Positions 25,425-34,835 of a stretch of 64,000 nucleotides of DNA are shown one piece after another (positions within the stretch are counted from its first letter, which is position 1; every line of letters begins with the position of its first letter). The stretch covers positions 46,202 to 110,201 of the forward strand of contig CAZSWT010000003.1 in NCBI GenBank assembly GCA_964611035.1. The letters run 5' to 3'. Origin of the DNA: B33-G16 sp964611035 (GTDB lineage: Bacteria; Desulfobacterota; DSM-4660; Desulfatiglandales; B25-G16). Under the pieces are notes generated by a model. That model ran no database searches. It saw only the letters and a list, made by a program, of their open reading frames with translations, and had not been told where the DNA came from. The position numbers and the translations under genes are program-made.

Positions 25425-27512
25425 ATGAATGTATCAAACAATATCAATGGAAAAGCACTAAATATTGAGACAGGAAGAGTGGCTAAGGAATCAAGCGGGG
25501 CCGTAGTTGTAACAATGGGAGAAACTGTTGTTTTGGTGACCGTTGTATCTACCGATGAAAAAAGAGAAGGGATTGATTTTTTTCCATTAACAGTTGATTT
25601 TCAAGAGATGTCATACGCGGCAGGGAAAATACCGGGTAATTTCTTCCGCCGAGATATGGGGCGGCCAAGCGAAAAAGAGATGTTGACATCTCGGCTTATA
25701 GATAGACCACTTAGACCCCTTTTTCCAGATGACTACAATTTTGAGACCCAGGTAATTGCAAGTGTTTTATCCTTTGATAAAGAAAATGATCCTGATCCTT
25801 TAGGTATTGTGGGGGCCTCAGCTGCTATCACTATATCAGATATTCCCTTTGGCGGGCCCGTTGGAAGTGTGCGGGTAGGGAGGATTGATGGTAAATTAAT
25901 AGCATTCCCCACATTAGAGGAACAGGAAGAGAGCGATATAAACCTGATCGTTGCTGGAACAAAAGAAGCTGTAGTCATGGTTGAAGGTGATGGTAAATTT
26001 GTCTCTGAAGATGAAATGCTTGAGGCAATATTCTTTGGTCACACATCTTTGCAGCCACTTATTGATATGCAAATAGAGTTGAGGGAGTCTGTCGGAAAGG
26101 ATAAAAGACCTTTTATTCTAGCTGAAAAAGATGAGCAACTAAACGCAAAGGTGGCAGAGATCGGTGAACCTCTTATAAGGGAGGCGCTCTCATATAGTGA
26201 AAAGATGGTGAGACAAAAAAAGAGGTCTGAAGCCATTGATTATATAATTGAATCACTAAAAGAGGAATATGAAGATAAGACAAGAGAGATAAAGAATGCC
26301 GCCTATGATTTAGAGAAAAGCTTGGTCCGGCATATGATATTACATGAAGAAAGCAGAATCGATGGAAGGCCATTTAATGGGGTAAGGCCGATTGAATGTT
26401 CAGTGGGTATTCTGCCAAGGGTTCATGGATCAGCTCTATTTACCAGGGGTGAGACCCAAGCCATGGTTTTAACTACTCTGGGCACTGAAAGGGATGAACA
26501 GAAGATAGAATCAATCTATGGGGACTCTTATAGAAAATTCACATTTCATTATAATTTCCCTCCATTTAGCGTTGGTGAGGCCAAAAGATTAGGAGCTCCT
26601 GGCAGGAGAGAGATTGGTCATGGTGCCCTGGCAAGAAGGGCAATTTTTCCTGTTTTATTAGAGCAGGAAGATTTTCCTTATGCAGTCAGAGTTGTGTCTG
26701 AAATATTGGAATCAAATGGCTCATCTTCTATGGCAAGTGTATGTGGCGCTTCCCTTTCGTTGATGGATGCAGGTGTTCCCATTAAAGACCCAGTGGCCGG
26801 GGTTGCAATGGGTCTTGTTTCAGAAGGTGATGTTGTAACCATATTGACTGATATTATAGGTGATGAGGATCATTTTGGTGATATGGATTTTAAGGTTACA
26901 GGGACAAAGGGTGGTATCACTGCTCTCCAGATGGATATTAAGATTGCTGGGCTAAAAAAGGAGATAATGGGGAAGGCTTTATATCAGGCAAAAGAAGCAA
27001 GAATGCATATCTTGAATGAAATGGATAAGGCTATATCACAATCGAGGACAGACATATCCAAATATGCACCAAGGATTACTACCATAAATATCAAACCAGA
27101 AAAGGTAAGGGATGTTATTGGCCCTGGAGGGAAAATGATTAGACATATTACCTTAACAACAGGGACACAGATAAATATTGATGATGATGGCAAGGTGTTG
27201 ATTGCCTCAACTGAGGGTGAGGGCACAGATAAGGCCCTGGAAATGATAAAGGATATAGTTAGGGAGGCAGAAATTGGTAAATTTTATTTAGGCAGGGTAG
27301 TCAAGATTATGGATTTTGGCGCCTTTGTAGAGGTCCTACCTGGCTCCGAGGGTTTGGTACACATATCTCAATTGGCAAATGAGAGGGTAAATAAGGTAAC
27401 TGATATACTGAAGGAAGGTGATGAGGTTTTAGTAAAGGTTATCGATATTGAGAACGGGAAGATCAGGCTTTCCAGAAAGGCAGCATTAGGACATAGTATA
27501 GACGATACATAA
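25425..27512 (+). CDS. pnp: Polyribonucleotide nucleotidyltransferase
   Basis: The ~695-residue PNPase has two RNase PH-like domains (the catalytic second one carries the GDMDFKVTGTKGGITALQMD region), a KH domain (KVRDVIGPGGKMIRHI) and a C-terminal S1 domain (GRVVKIMDFGAFVEVLPGSE). ATG 25425 is preferred over an in-frame GTG six bases upstream because GAAGAGG is better spaced to it. Confidence 0.96.
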   Translation: MNVSNNINGKALNIETGRVAKESSGAVVVTMGETVVLVTVVSTDEKREGIDFFPLTVDFQEMSYAAGKIPGNFFRRDMGRPSEKEMLTSRLIDRPLRPLFPDDYNFETQVIASVLSFDKENDPDPLGIVGASAAITISDIPFGGPVGSVRVGRIDGKLIAFPTLEEQEESDINLIVAGTKEAVVMVEGDGKFVSEDEMLEAIFFGHTSLQPLIDMQIELRESVGKDKRPFILAEKDEQLNAKVAEIGEPLIREALSYSEKMVRQKKRSEAIDYIIESLKEEYEDKTREIKNAAYDLEKSLVRHMILHEESRIDGRPFNGVRPIECSVGILPRVHGSALFTRGETQAMVLTTLGTERDEQKIESIYGDSYRKFTFHYNFPPFSVGEAKRLGAPGRREIGHGALARRAIFPVLLEQEDFPYAVRVVSEILESNGSSSMASVCGASLSLMDAGVPIKDPVAGVAMGLVSEGDVVTILTDIIGDEDHFGDMDFKVTGTKGGITALQMDIKIAGLKKEIMGKALYQAKEARMHILNEMDKAISQSRTDISKYAPRITTINIKPEKVRDVIGPGGKMIRHITLTTGTQINIDDDGKVLIASTEGEGTDKALEMIKDIVREAEIGKFYLGRVVKIMDFGAFVEVLPGSEGLVHISQLANERVNKVTDILKEGDEVLVKVIDIENGKIRLSRKAALGHSIDDT

Positions 27513-27525
27513 GAAGACGTATCTG

Positions 27526-27563
27526 TTAACGGTTTCCCCCGATAAATCGGGGGAAACCGTTTA
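27526..27563. repeat. Perfect palindrome between pnp and the M16 gene
   Basis: TTAA-CGGTTTCCCCCGAT-AA-ATCGGGGGAAACCG-TTTAA gives arms of 14 perfect base pairs. It lacks a U-tract, so it is more likely a member of the CCCGAT...ATCGGG palindrome family than a terminator, though it could protect the pnp mRNA 3' end. Confidence 0.8.
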
Positions 27564-27670
27564 ACCTGTGAATGCCTACAAGATATCCATACCCTAAAAA
27601 ACCAGCAAATTTAAATTTTACCCTTTTAAATTTCCCAAAGGAAACCCTATTTAACAGGGCAGGCAAGATT

Positions 27671-28936
27671 TTGAATAATTACAAAAAGACTATTTTTGAC
27701 AATGGAACCAGGATAATTACTGAAAGCATATCCCACGCTAAATCTGTCTCTTTAGGCATTTGGGTGAATGCTGGATCGAGAGATGAACTTGATAAAGAAA
27801 GAGGGATATTTCATTTTATTGAACATATGATTTTTAAGGGCACTACAAACAGATCTGCTACTCAAATTGCAAAGGATCTTGACACAATCGGCGGATTTTC
27901 AAATGCATTTACTGGTAAAGAACAAACCTGTTTTCATGCAAGAGTTCTGGATAAACATCTTCAGTTTTTAACCGAGCTCTTTTCCGACATATTTATTAAT
28001 TCGCTATTTGCTGAAAAGGATTTGGAACTTGAGAAAGCTGTTGTTCTCCAGGAAATTAGCATGACAGAGGATACTCCTGATGAATATGTTCATGTATTAT
28101 CTGACCAAACATTTTGGCAAGGGGATCCCCTGGGAAGACCGATTCTGGGTACAAAGGAAACAGTCAGTAACATTACCAGTAAAGAGATTCTTGATTATGT
28201 GTCCCGCTTTTATTCTCCCAAGAGAGTAGTTATTGCAGCTGCAGGAAATGTGGACCATACTCGTGTAGTCGACTATTTCAGATCCTTTCTTGAACCCCTT
28301 TCAGACGGAAACAATATCTCTTTTACAAGGCCTGTCCCATTAGTTACTCCAACGGTATCTTCCTACTCCAAGGAATTAGAGCAGGTGCATCTTTGCGTGG
28401 GTGCTCAGGCATCATCACTTTCTGGAGAGAAGAGGTTCGCAGAGGCTATTTTTAACACTCTACTCGGTGGAAATATGAGTAGCAGGCTTTTTCAGGAGAT
28501 CAGAGAGAAGAGGGGGTTGGCCTACTCTGTGTATTCTTATATGAATGCGTATATAGATACAGGACTGCTACGGATATATCTCGCCACAGATAAAAAGGAA
28601 ATTAACAAGGTGTTGGAACTGATTGAGATGCTGATTAAGGAAATAAAGAATGGAAATCTATCAGAGGATGATATAGCAAGGGCTAAGGACTATCTTATAG
28701 GAGGGATTTTGCTTGGTGCAGAAAATGTGAGTAATTTGATGCTACGGCTGGCAAAAAACGAATTTATCTTTGAAAGATATATACATTATGAGGAATTAAT
28801 AAAAGAATTAGAAAAGGTTACCCTTGATGAGGTGATAGATGCATCCGAGAGAATATTTTCAGCAGGCAACGTTTCTATAACAGCTTTAGGCCCTGTGGAT
28901 AGAGATGTGATAGCTGTAGATTCACTGAAGTTTTAG
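27671..28936 (+). CDS. M16-family zinc metallopeptidase (processing-peptidase-like)
   Basis: The ~421-residue protein has the inverted zinc motif HFIEHMIFKGT (HxxEH) with the distal Glu in ELEKAVVLQEISMTEDTPDEYVH (over ~75 residues later), plus the C-terminal inactive half with REKRGLAYSVYSY. An ATG at 27572 would add 33 residues, but that stretch includes a dispersed-repeat word (TATTTAACAGGGCAGGC). I prefer TTG 27671, giving LNNYKKTIFDNGTRI, the family's usual beginning. It follows pnp as in many bacteria. Confidence 0.88.
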   Translation: MNNYKKTIFDNGTRIITESISHAKSVSLGIWVNAGSRDELDKERGIFHFIEHMIFKGTTNRSATQIAKDLDTIGGFSNAFTGKEQTCFHARVLDKHLQFLTELFSDIFINSLFAEKDLELEKAVVLQEISMTEDTPDEYVHVLSDQTFWQGDPLGRPILGTKETVSNITSKEILDYVSRFYSPKRVVIAAAGNVDHTRVVDYFRSFLEPLSDGNNISFTRPVPLVTPTVSSYSKELEQVHLCVGAQASSLSGEKRFAEAIFNTLLGGNMSSRLFQEIREKRGLAYSVYSYMNAYIDTGLLRIYLATDKKEINKVLELIEMLIKEIKNGNLSEDDIARAKDYLIGGILLGAENVSNLMLRLAKNEFIFERYIHYEELIKELEKVTLDEVIDASERIFSAGNVSITALGPVDRDVIAVDSLKF

Positions 28937-28948
28937 GCACTTTTTGAC

Positions 28949-29398
28949 ATGGATACAATTATCTTGAAAGTCAAAAGGTTGGGGAATAATACAGATCTCC
29001 CATTACCCTCGTATCAATCGGATGGTTCCTCCGGCCTTGATCTGTGTGCAGCTGTTAATAAAGAGCTCACTCTACAACCTGGTGATATAAAGCTTATCCC
29101 GACCGGTTTATCAATTTCCCTTCCTGAAGGCTACGAGGCACAGATACGACCCAGGAGCGGATTGGCCTTGAGGTATGGCCTTGGATTTGTCAATGCTCCT
29201 GGCACTATAGATGCAGACTATCGGGGTGAAATAGGGGTCATAGCCATCAACTGGGGAAAGAAACCCTTAACTATAAAGAGGGGAGAAAGGATTGCTCAGA
29301 TGGTTATTCACACGGTTTCCAGGGCAATAGTAGAAGAAGTGAATGAGCTTGATACTACACAAAGGGGAGAGGGTGGTTTTGGTCATAGTGGCTGCTAA
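28949..29398 (+). CDS. dut: dUTP diphosphatase
   Basis: This 149-residue trimeric dUTPase shows all five motifs: SSGLDLCAA, RPRSGLALRYG, VNAPGTIDADYRGEI, KRGERIAQMVI and RGEGGFGHSG. It prevents uracil incorporation and supplies dUMP. It lies last in the operon, 12 bases after the M16 gene, and converges on topA. Confidence 0.96.
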   Translation: MDTIILKVKRLGNNTDLPLPSYQSDGSSGLDLCAAVNKELTLQPGDIKLIPTGLSISLPEGYEAQIRPRSGLALRYGLGFVNAPGTIDADYRGEIGVIAINWGKKPLTIKRGERIAQMVIHTVSRAIVEEVNELDTTQRGEGGFGHSGC

Positions 29399-29430
29399 AA
29401 TCAGTAGATTGTTTTACCATTAAAGGCAGT

Positions 29431-32037
29431 TCAGTTCTGTTTTGATTTTTCTCCGGTTTGGTCTTTCTTTACATTTAAGGGCTGTGGTTTATAGGTGTCG
29501 CCAACAGGATTTCCGTCAATTGTGCGAATCATTTGCTGCGGATAGGTTTTTTCATGATTTTCAATCGCTTTCATCCACTTGCTCTTCACATCATCTTTGA
29601 GTGATGCCCATCCCAACCTTCCGGAACACTTGGGAAATTTCGAGCAGCTTAACCACAATCCTTTCCCACCACGCCTCAGATTTAAAGGAGCCTGGCATTT
29701 TGGGCACCGCAGGTCTGTGAGCAATGGTGGAATCTTTGGCGGGACAACACATCCTTTTTTGTCAAGATTTAGGATGCCTTTGCAGTCAGGGTATTTTGTA
29801 CAGCTAAGGAACGGTCCGAAACGACCTTTGCGCAACATCATTGGCGAACCACAATTGGGACAGGCCACGTCGGTCTGTTCTGGTGAAATAGGTTTGCCAC
29901 TGCTGTCAATTGGCGCTGCAAACTTACATTCAGGATACTTAGAGCAACTAAGAAATCTGCCATTACGGCCGAAACGATATACGGTAGTACTGCCGCATTG
30001 TGGGCAGGTATATGGGGCAGGTTCTATTTCTGCTTTGGCGTGGTTCATGTTTTTGTAGGCCAAATCGAGACTCGATTTGAATGGTCCATAGAAGTCGTGG
30101 AGCATTTGCACCCAATCGGCATGTTTTTCTTCAACATTATCAAGTTGCTGTTCCATATAACGAGTATAGCCAACTTGCAAAATTTCTGGAAAAGCTTCTA
30201 TAAGCTTGTCATTTACTATTTTGCCAAGATCGGTTGCGTGGAATATGTTATGAATTTTTTCTACATATTTGCGGTTTTGAATGACCTGAATGATCTGGGC
30301 ATATGTACTCGGTCGACCGATACCCTCGGTTTCAAGCTTTTTCACAAGCGATGCCTCAGTGTATCGGGGGGGCGGTGAGGTAAAATTTTGCGTTGGATCA
30401 ATCTGAATCGCTGCCAGAGGTTGTTTTTCTGTCACAAGAGGGAGCATTACTTCGTCAGATGTGGTGGGTACGCCAGCAACTTTATAAAACCCGTCGAAGA
30501 CTAATGCACGGCCATTCGCACGGAAAATGAGTTCTCCACCATGATCAACGCCTGAGATCAAGATGACTGTAGAGTCCCATTGGGAATCGGTCATCTGGCA
30601 GGCTACAAATCTTTCCCAGATGATTTTGTATAGTTTATATTGCTGGGCATTCAGCGATGATTGAATACGGTCAGGATTTAAGCTTACATCGGTAGGGCGA
30701 ATTGCTTCATGTGCCTCTTGGGCTGATTTATTGGAGGATGAAAAGAAGTTTGCCTTTGCTGGTAGGTACTGATCTCCAAATTCTGAACCTATGTACTGCC
30801 TTACCATATTGATTGCTTCACCCGAGAGATGCGTTGAGTCAGTTCGCATGTATGTGATCAGGCCAATTGAACCCATCCCATGGATTGATACGCCTTCGTA
30901 CAGAGACTGAGCGGTGCTCATGGTTAATTGGGCGGGGAAGCCAAGCTGGTTTGCTGCTGTTTGCTGAAGCGTGCTCGTAATGAATGGTGCATAGGGGCGG
31001 CTCTTTACACGTTTTGTTTTAATTGACTTTACCTGCCATGATGGCCCACCAGACATATGACCTCGTAAAAGTATTATTCGCTGTGCCGGGCCTTTGGCTT
31101 TAGGGTTTTCTGTCTCGATTTGCTCATCGAGTTGAAACCCTGCGCGCTTCACTGCTGACAACACAGTTTCAACATTTTTCGAGTCGAATTTTTTGCCATC
31201 AATTTCAATCAATTCTGCAGCAAGACTGTTATGCTTAATCAGCCAGTCGTTTTTTTCTCGCACCTTCCGACCATCTGATTTTCTACCATTTTGTTTTTCG
31301 GTAGTTTCAGCCAGCCATTTCTGCCAATCTTTACTAAGGGTAATCACATTATCCACATCAGTGGTGAAATAACCCATTACTTTCCAGTATTCATTTGGTA
31401 TGAATGATTCTATCTCGCGTTCCCTTTCCACAATCAGTCGTACCGCTACTGATTGCACGCGACCAGCACTCAATCCGCCAGCTACTTTTTTCCACAGCAG
31501 GGGTGAAACCTGATACCCGACGATCCGGTCAAGAATACGACGCGCTTGTTGTGCGTTGACCTTGTCCATATTAATTGGACGCGGATGAAGGAATGCATTT
31601 TCGATTTTGCTCTTGGTAATGGCGTTGAATACTACTCGATTGGCATTTTGAGGCATGACTTCAAGTGCCTCTGCTAAATGCCAGGCGATGGCCTCTCCTT
31701 CCCGGTCAAGGTCTGTTGCCAGCCAGATGCCCGAAGCCTTTTTAGCTAATCGTTTAAGTTCTGTAACTGTTGCTGCCTTCCTCTTGATGATTTGGTAGGT
31801 CGGTTTGAAATCCTGATCCAGGTCGACTCCTGGCACAGGGTTTTTGACACCTTTGGGGTTTTTCTCTGGCAGGTCACGCACATGCCCAACGGATGCAGAC
31901 ACTATATATTCTGAGCCCAGGTATTTATTGATAGTACGAGCCTTGGCAGGAGACTCAACAATCACCAGTTGTTTGCCCGTTGTATCAGGTAGCGCAGTGG
32001 ATCGTCTGACATGTGTTCTTATTTTTTTCTTAGTCAT
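29431..32037 (-). CDS. topA: DNA topoisomerase I
   Basis: The 868-residue type IA topoisomerase has an N-terminal TOPRIM domain (VIVESPAKARTINKYLG, DLDREGEAIAWHL) and the active Tyr in GLITYMRTDSTHLS. Three C-terminal zinc ribbons follow (CPQC...CSKYPEC, CPNC...CTKYPDC, CPKC...CSKFPKC). It has an extra ~35-residue charged insert near residues 240-275. The coding sequence is visibly richer in G+C than its neighbours, which may point to acquisition from another lineage. Confidence 0.95.
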   Translation of the reverse strand: MTKKKIRTHVRRSTALPDTTGKQLVIVESPAKARTINKYLGSEYIVSASVGHVRDLPEKNPKGVKNPVPGVDLDQDFKPTYQIIKRKAATVTELKRLAKKASGIWLATDLDREGEAIAWHLAEALEVMPQNANRVVFNAITKSKIENAFLHPRPINMDKVNAQQARRILDRIVGYQVSPLLWKKVAGGLSAGRVQSVAVRLIVEREREIESFIPNEYWKVMGYFTTDVDNVITLSKDWQKWLAETTEKQNGRKSDGRKVREKNDWLIKHNSLAAELIEIDGKKFDSKNVETVLSAVKRAGFQLDEQIETENPKAKGPAQRIILLRGHMSGGPSWQVKSIKTKRVKSRPYAPFITSTLQQTAANQLGFPAQLTMSTAQSLYEGVSIHGMGSIGLITYMRTDSTHLSGEAINMVRQYIGSEFGDQYLPAKANFFSSSNKSAQEAHEAIRPTDVSLNPDRIQSSLNAQQYKLYKIIWERFVACQMTDSQWDSTVILISGVDHGGELIFRANGRALVFDGFYKVAGVPTTSDEVMLPLVTEKQPLAAIQIDPTQNFTSPPPRYTEASLVKKLETEGIGRPSTYAQIIQVIQNRKYVEKIHNIFHATDLGKIVNDKLIEAFPEILQVGYTRYMEQQLDNVEEKHADWVQMLHDFYGPFKSSLDLAYKNMNHAKAEIEPAPYTCPQCGSTTVYRFGRNGRFLSCSKYPECKFAAPIDSSGKPISPEQTDVACPNCGSPMMLRKGRFGPFLSCTKYPDCKGILNLDKKGCVVPPKIPPLLTDLRCPKCQAPLNLRRGGKGLWLSCSKFPKCSGRLGWASLKDDVKSKWMKAIENHEKTYPQQMIRTIDGNPVGDTYKPQPLNVKKDQTGEKSKQN

Positions 32038-32104
32038 ATCAATTTGTTACTTGAAAATTTAAACTCGATACTTTAAATTATATATACTCACCCATTTTTA
32101 AGTT

Positions 32105-33211
32105 TCAAGAGATGAGAAACATCTTTCCTGGCAGCTGTTTAATTAACCCTTTTAATTCAAGGCTTGTGAGTAGACTGGCTACTTTACCGGAATCCATGTT
32201 GCTGTGCTTGGCGATATCATCTATGTGAAGAGGATAATAGCACAGAATGTCATAAATCCGTTTTTCATCCACTTCCATGGGTGGCAATGTTACTTCCTTG
32301 CTTTTATCACCTTCTTTGGAATAGGGAAAATTCAATCCAAGCTCTTGCAGGATATCATCTGCATTCTCAACAAGTTTAGCGCCTTGCTTGATAAGAAAAT
32401 GAGTTCCCGTACTTTTAAAAGACTCTATGCTACCAGGTACAGCCAAAACCTCTCTTCCCTGTTCCAAGGCAAGTGAGGCTGTGATGAGAGAGCCGCTTCT
32501 TTTAGAAGCCTCTACCACTACTATTCCCTTTGATAGACCGCTAATAATCCTATTTCTTATGGGAAAATTTTTTCCCTCTGGTGCAGTTCCTAAAGGGAAC
32601 TCAGTTATGACAGAGCCATTGTCAATAATATGATTAAAAAGTCTGTTGTTTGATTTCGGATATATAACATCTATACCAGAACCCAACACAGCAATGGTAT
32701 GCCCGTTTCCCCTTAAACAGCCCCAATGTGCAGCTGAATCAATCCCTCGTGCCATGCCACTGGCAATAACTATGTTTCTAATGGCCAGACTCTGACATAT
32801 TTCTTCAGTAATTTTCAGACCATAGTGGGTTGGATTTCTTGAGCCTATAACAGCAATCACTATCTTATTTTGAGGGATATCGTTCCCTTTCAGATAGAGA
32901 AGGGGAGGGGGATCATGAATTTCTTTGAGATCTTTTGGGTAACAAGAATCGAAAAAGGTTATCAGCCTGGACCCGCTCTTTTTTAGCTTCGCTAACTCGG
33001 CTTCAGGGTCTCCCTCCCATGCCTTAGCAACAATACTCTTAGCTGTTAGAAGCCTCAGTCCTTCTACCGCACGTAAATCATCCAGCGTGGCACTAAATAC
33101 CGCTTCTGGATCACCAAATCTATCAAGAAGGCGTCTATAGGTAATGTTTCCCAGATTGGGAATCATCTTAAGGGCGATCCAGGTAAGGATGCGTTCAGAT
33201 GATTTTTCCAT
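32105..33211 (-). CDS. dprA: DNA-processing protein DprA
   Basis: The 368-residue form begins MEKSSERILTWIALKMI; a longer frame upstream is not family-like. The Rossmann-type DprA core has VIGSRNPTHYGLKITEEI, ASGMARGIDSAAHWGCL, AVLGSGIDVIYP and RNRIISGLSKGIVVVEA. A C-terminal winged-helix domain (~310-365) follows. DprA loads RecA on single strands during natural transformation. It lies 67 bases upstream of topA on the same strand, a common pairing. Confidence 0.94.
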   Translation of the reverse strand: MEKSSERILTWIALKMIPNLGNITYRRLLDRFGDPEAVFSATLDDLRAVEGLRLLTAKSIVAKAWEGDPEAELAKLKKSGSRLITFFDSCYPKDLKEIHDPPPLLYLKGNDIPQNKIVIAVIGSRNPTHYGLKITEEICQSLAIRNIVIASGMARGIDSAAHWGCLRGNGHTIAVLGSGIDVIYPKSNNRLFNHIIDNGSVITEFPLGTAPEGKNFPIRNRIISGLSKGIVVVEASKRSGSLITASLALEQGREVLAVPGSIESFKSTGTHFLIKQGAKLVENADDILQELGLNFPYSKEGDKSKEVTLPPMEVDEKRIYDILCYYPLHIDDIAKHSNMDSGKVASLLTSLELKGLIKQLPGKMFLIS

Positions 33212-33397
33212 AAATAACCCGCAGCCATGTTCCTGTGTGCAACAATATAAATAGTCAAAATAAGGTAGAGTCAAGCTTTTTATTATGAATGAGTGAAAAA
33301 TCTTTTTTTATGGTATAAAAAGGGATAACAAAATCATAGCATAGTACCATGCACATTTGCACTTGACACGGAATTCGTGTTGCACTATATTAGTGTT

Positions 33398-33628
33398 ATG
33401 AAAAATGTAACAATCACACTCGACGAAAAGGTAGCTTCATGGGCTCGCGTTCGTGCTGCAGAGCGGGAGACCAGCGTTTCTCGCCTTGTAGGCGAAATGC
33501 TCAAGGAAACAATGCTTCAGGAAGAGAGCTACCATGCATTGATGCAGCACTATCTTTCCCAATCCCCTCATTTGCTTAAGGAACCTGGAGCCAAGTACCC
33601 TGATCGAGATGAACTTCATGAGCGCTAA
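33398..33628 (+). CDS. Ribbon-helix-helix-type antitoxin
   Basis: This 76-residue protein starts MKNVTITLDEKVASWARVRA, a beta strand followed by helices as in RHH antitoxins that pair with PIN toxins; an in-frame ATG 21 bases upstream is less likely. It overlaps the PIN-domain gene by 11 bases (ATGAGCGCTAA), the normal arrangement for coupled translation. It should bind and neutralise the toxin and repress its own promoter. Codon use is richer in G+C than in the flanking genes. Confidence 0.8.
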   Translation: MKNVTITLDEKVASWARVRAAERETSVSRLVGEMLKETMLQEESYHALMQHYLSQSPHLLKEPGAKYPDRDELHER

Positions 33629-34070
33629 GGTCTTCGTTGATACCAATGTTCTCGTGTATGCCAGGGATGATTCTGAACCCGAAAAACAGCAGAAGGCAAT
33701 GGCCTGGATGATGCATCTTTGGACTTCACAGGTAGGCCGATTAAGCTTTCAGATCCTACAAGAATTCTATTCAACTGTCACGCAAAAGCTCCAACCAGGA
33801 ATGGACCTTCAAAGCGCGCGTAACGATGTACACTCCTTATTTGCATGGCACCCAACATACGTGGGGGCTGATACAATTCAAGGCGCATGGTCGATCCAGG
33901 ACCGATTCAAGCTTTCCTGGTGGGATTCCCTGGTTGTATCCGCCGCTCAGATCGCTGATTGCCGTTATCTCCTCACAGAAGACTTCCAGGAAAACCAAGT
34001 GTTTGGTAATGTTCGAGTGATTGATCCTTTGCTCCATTCGCCTGAATTACTTAATGCGCCGTCCGAGTAG
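33618..34070 (+). CDS. PIN-domain toxin (VapC-like ribonuclease)
   Basis: This ~150-residue protein has the acidic PIN quartet in order: VFVDTNVLVYARD, LQEFYSTV, WWDSLVVSAAQ and LLTEDFQ. PIN toxins cleave tRNA or rRNA in a Mg2+-dependent way. MSAKV (33618) is favoured over the ATG nine bases upstream. With the RHH antitoxin before it, it forms a toxin-antitoxin module, placed next to an integrase fossil at 34963-35187. Confidence 0.88.
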   Translation: MSAKVFVDTNVLVYARDDSEPEKQQKAMAWMMHLWTSQVGRLSFQILQEFYSTVTQKLQPGMDLQSARNDVHSLFAWHPTYVGADTIQGAWSIQDRFKLSWWDSLVVSAAQIADCRYLLTEDFQENQVFGNVRVIDPLLHSPELLNAPSE

Positions 34071-34166
34071 GGCTTTTATATTACGAGATAACGCCTATGG
34101 CGCTATTATGCTAATCAGGAGTGATAATAAGTTCTTCCCGAGGGCACTAATGGGTCAGGTCGCGCT

Positions 34167-34835
34167 ATGATTAGGAATAAACGAAAAATAATATCACACT
34201 GTTTTTTTGTAATTCTTTTGGTTGCGGTCTGTCTTTATCTTCACTCTTGCGGTGCCGTGAAAACTACCTGCAAAGTCACAAAAGGGACGGTGAAAATAGC
34301 GTATAACGTGACGAAATCCGCCGGGAAAACAGTGTATACAATCGGCAAGTTCACGTTCAAGGTTGTCATGGCACCTCTGACATGGCCCCTCGCACATAGA
34401 GATATTGAATCTATCGACGATTTGCCGCCAAAAGAAGCAATCAAGAAGGGCCGTGTCAAGACCTCACCCTATGTGGTTAAGGGCAAGCGATATATACCTA
34501 TGAACGTTAAGGAGGCAGAAACCTATCGACAGAAAGGTATTGCTTCCTGGTACGGGTATGAAACCCATCGAAAAAAGGGTGGTCACATGACGGCAAACGG
34601 AGAGGCATTTGATCCCGAGGTACTGAATGCGGCCCATAAATACTTACCCCTCCCGACCTTCGTGTGGGTAACCAACCTGGAAAATAACCGTCGAATCGCC
34701 CTGCGGGTCAATGATCGCGGGCCGTTTGTAAAAGGAAGGATTATAGATCTAAGTGCCGGCGCTGCCAAAAGACTGGATTTTTATAAAAAAGGAACGGCAA
34801 GGGTACTGGTGGAAACGATCAAACTAGAGGGGTGA
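34167..34835 (+). CDS. rlpA: RlpA-like septal lytic transglycosylase lipoprotein
   Basis: The 222-residue protein has a lipoprotein signal: a basic start, a hydrophobic stretch and lipobox LHSC. A TKGTVKIAYNVTKSAGKTVY-type repeat region follows, then the double-psi beta-barrel RlpA domain (~125-220) with GIASWYGYETHRKKGG, MTANGEAFD and VNDRGPFVKGRIIDLS. RlpA cleaves denuded glycan at the septum in Pseudomonas. The SPOR domain is absent, so localisation by that route is not available. Confidence 0.92.
   Translation: MIRNKRKIISHCFFVILLVAVCLYLHSCGAVKTTCKVTKGTVKIAYNVTKSAGKTVYTIGKFTFKVVMAPLTWPLAHRDIESIDDLPPKEAIKKGRVKTSPYVVKGKRYIPMNVKEAETYRQKGIASWYGYETHRKKGGHMTANGEAFDPEVLNAAHKYLPLPTFVWVTNLENNRRIALRVNDRGPFVKGRIIDLSAGAAKRLDFYKKGTARVLVETIKLEG

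Noticed and set aside
27526..27563. Palindrome after pnp as a rho-independent terminator
   Set aside because: No U-tract follows on either strand, and the same core occurs at other intergenic sites.
29579..30378. Plus-strand frames of 126-159 codons within topA
   Set aside because: They are antisense to the zinc ribbons and core of a clear topoisomerase gene.
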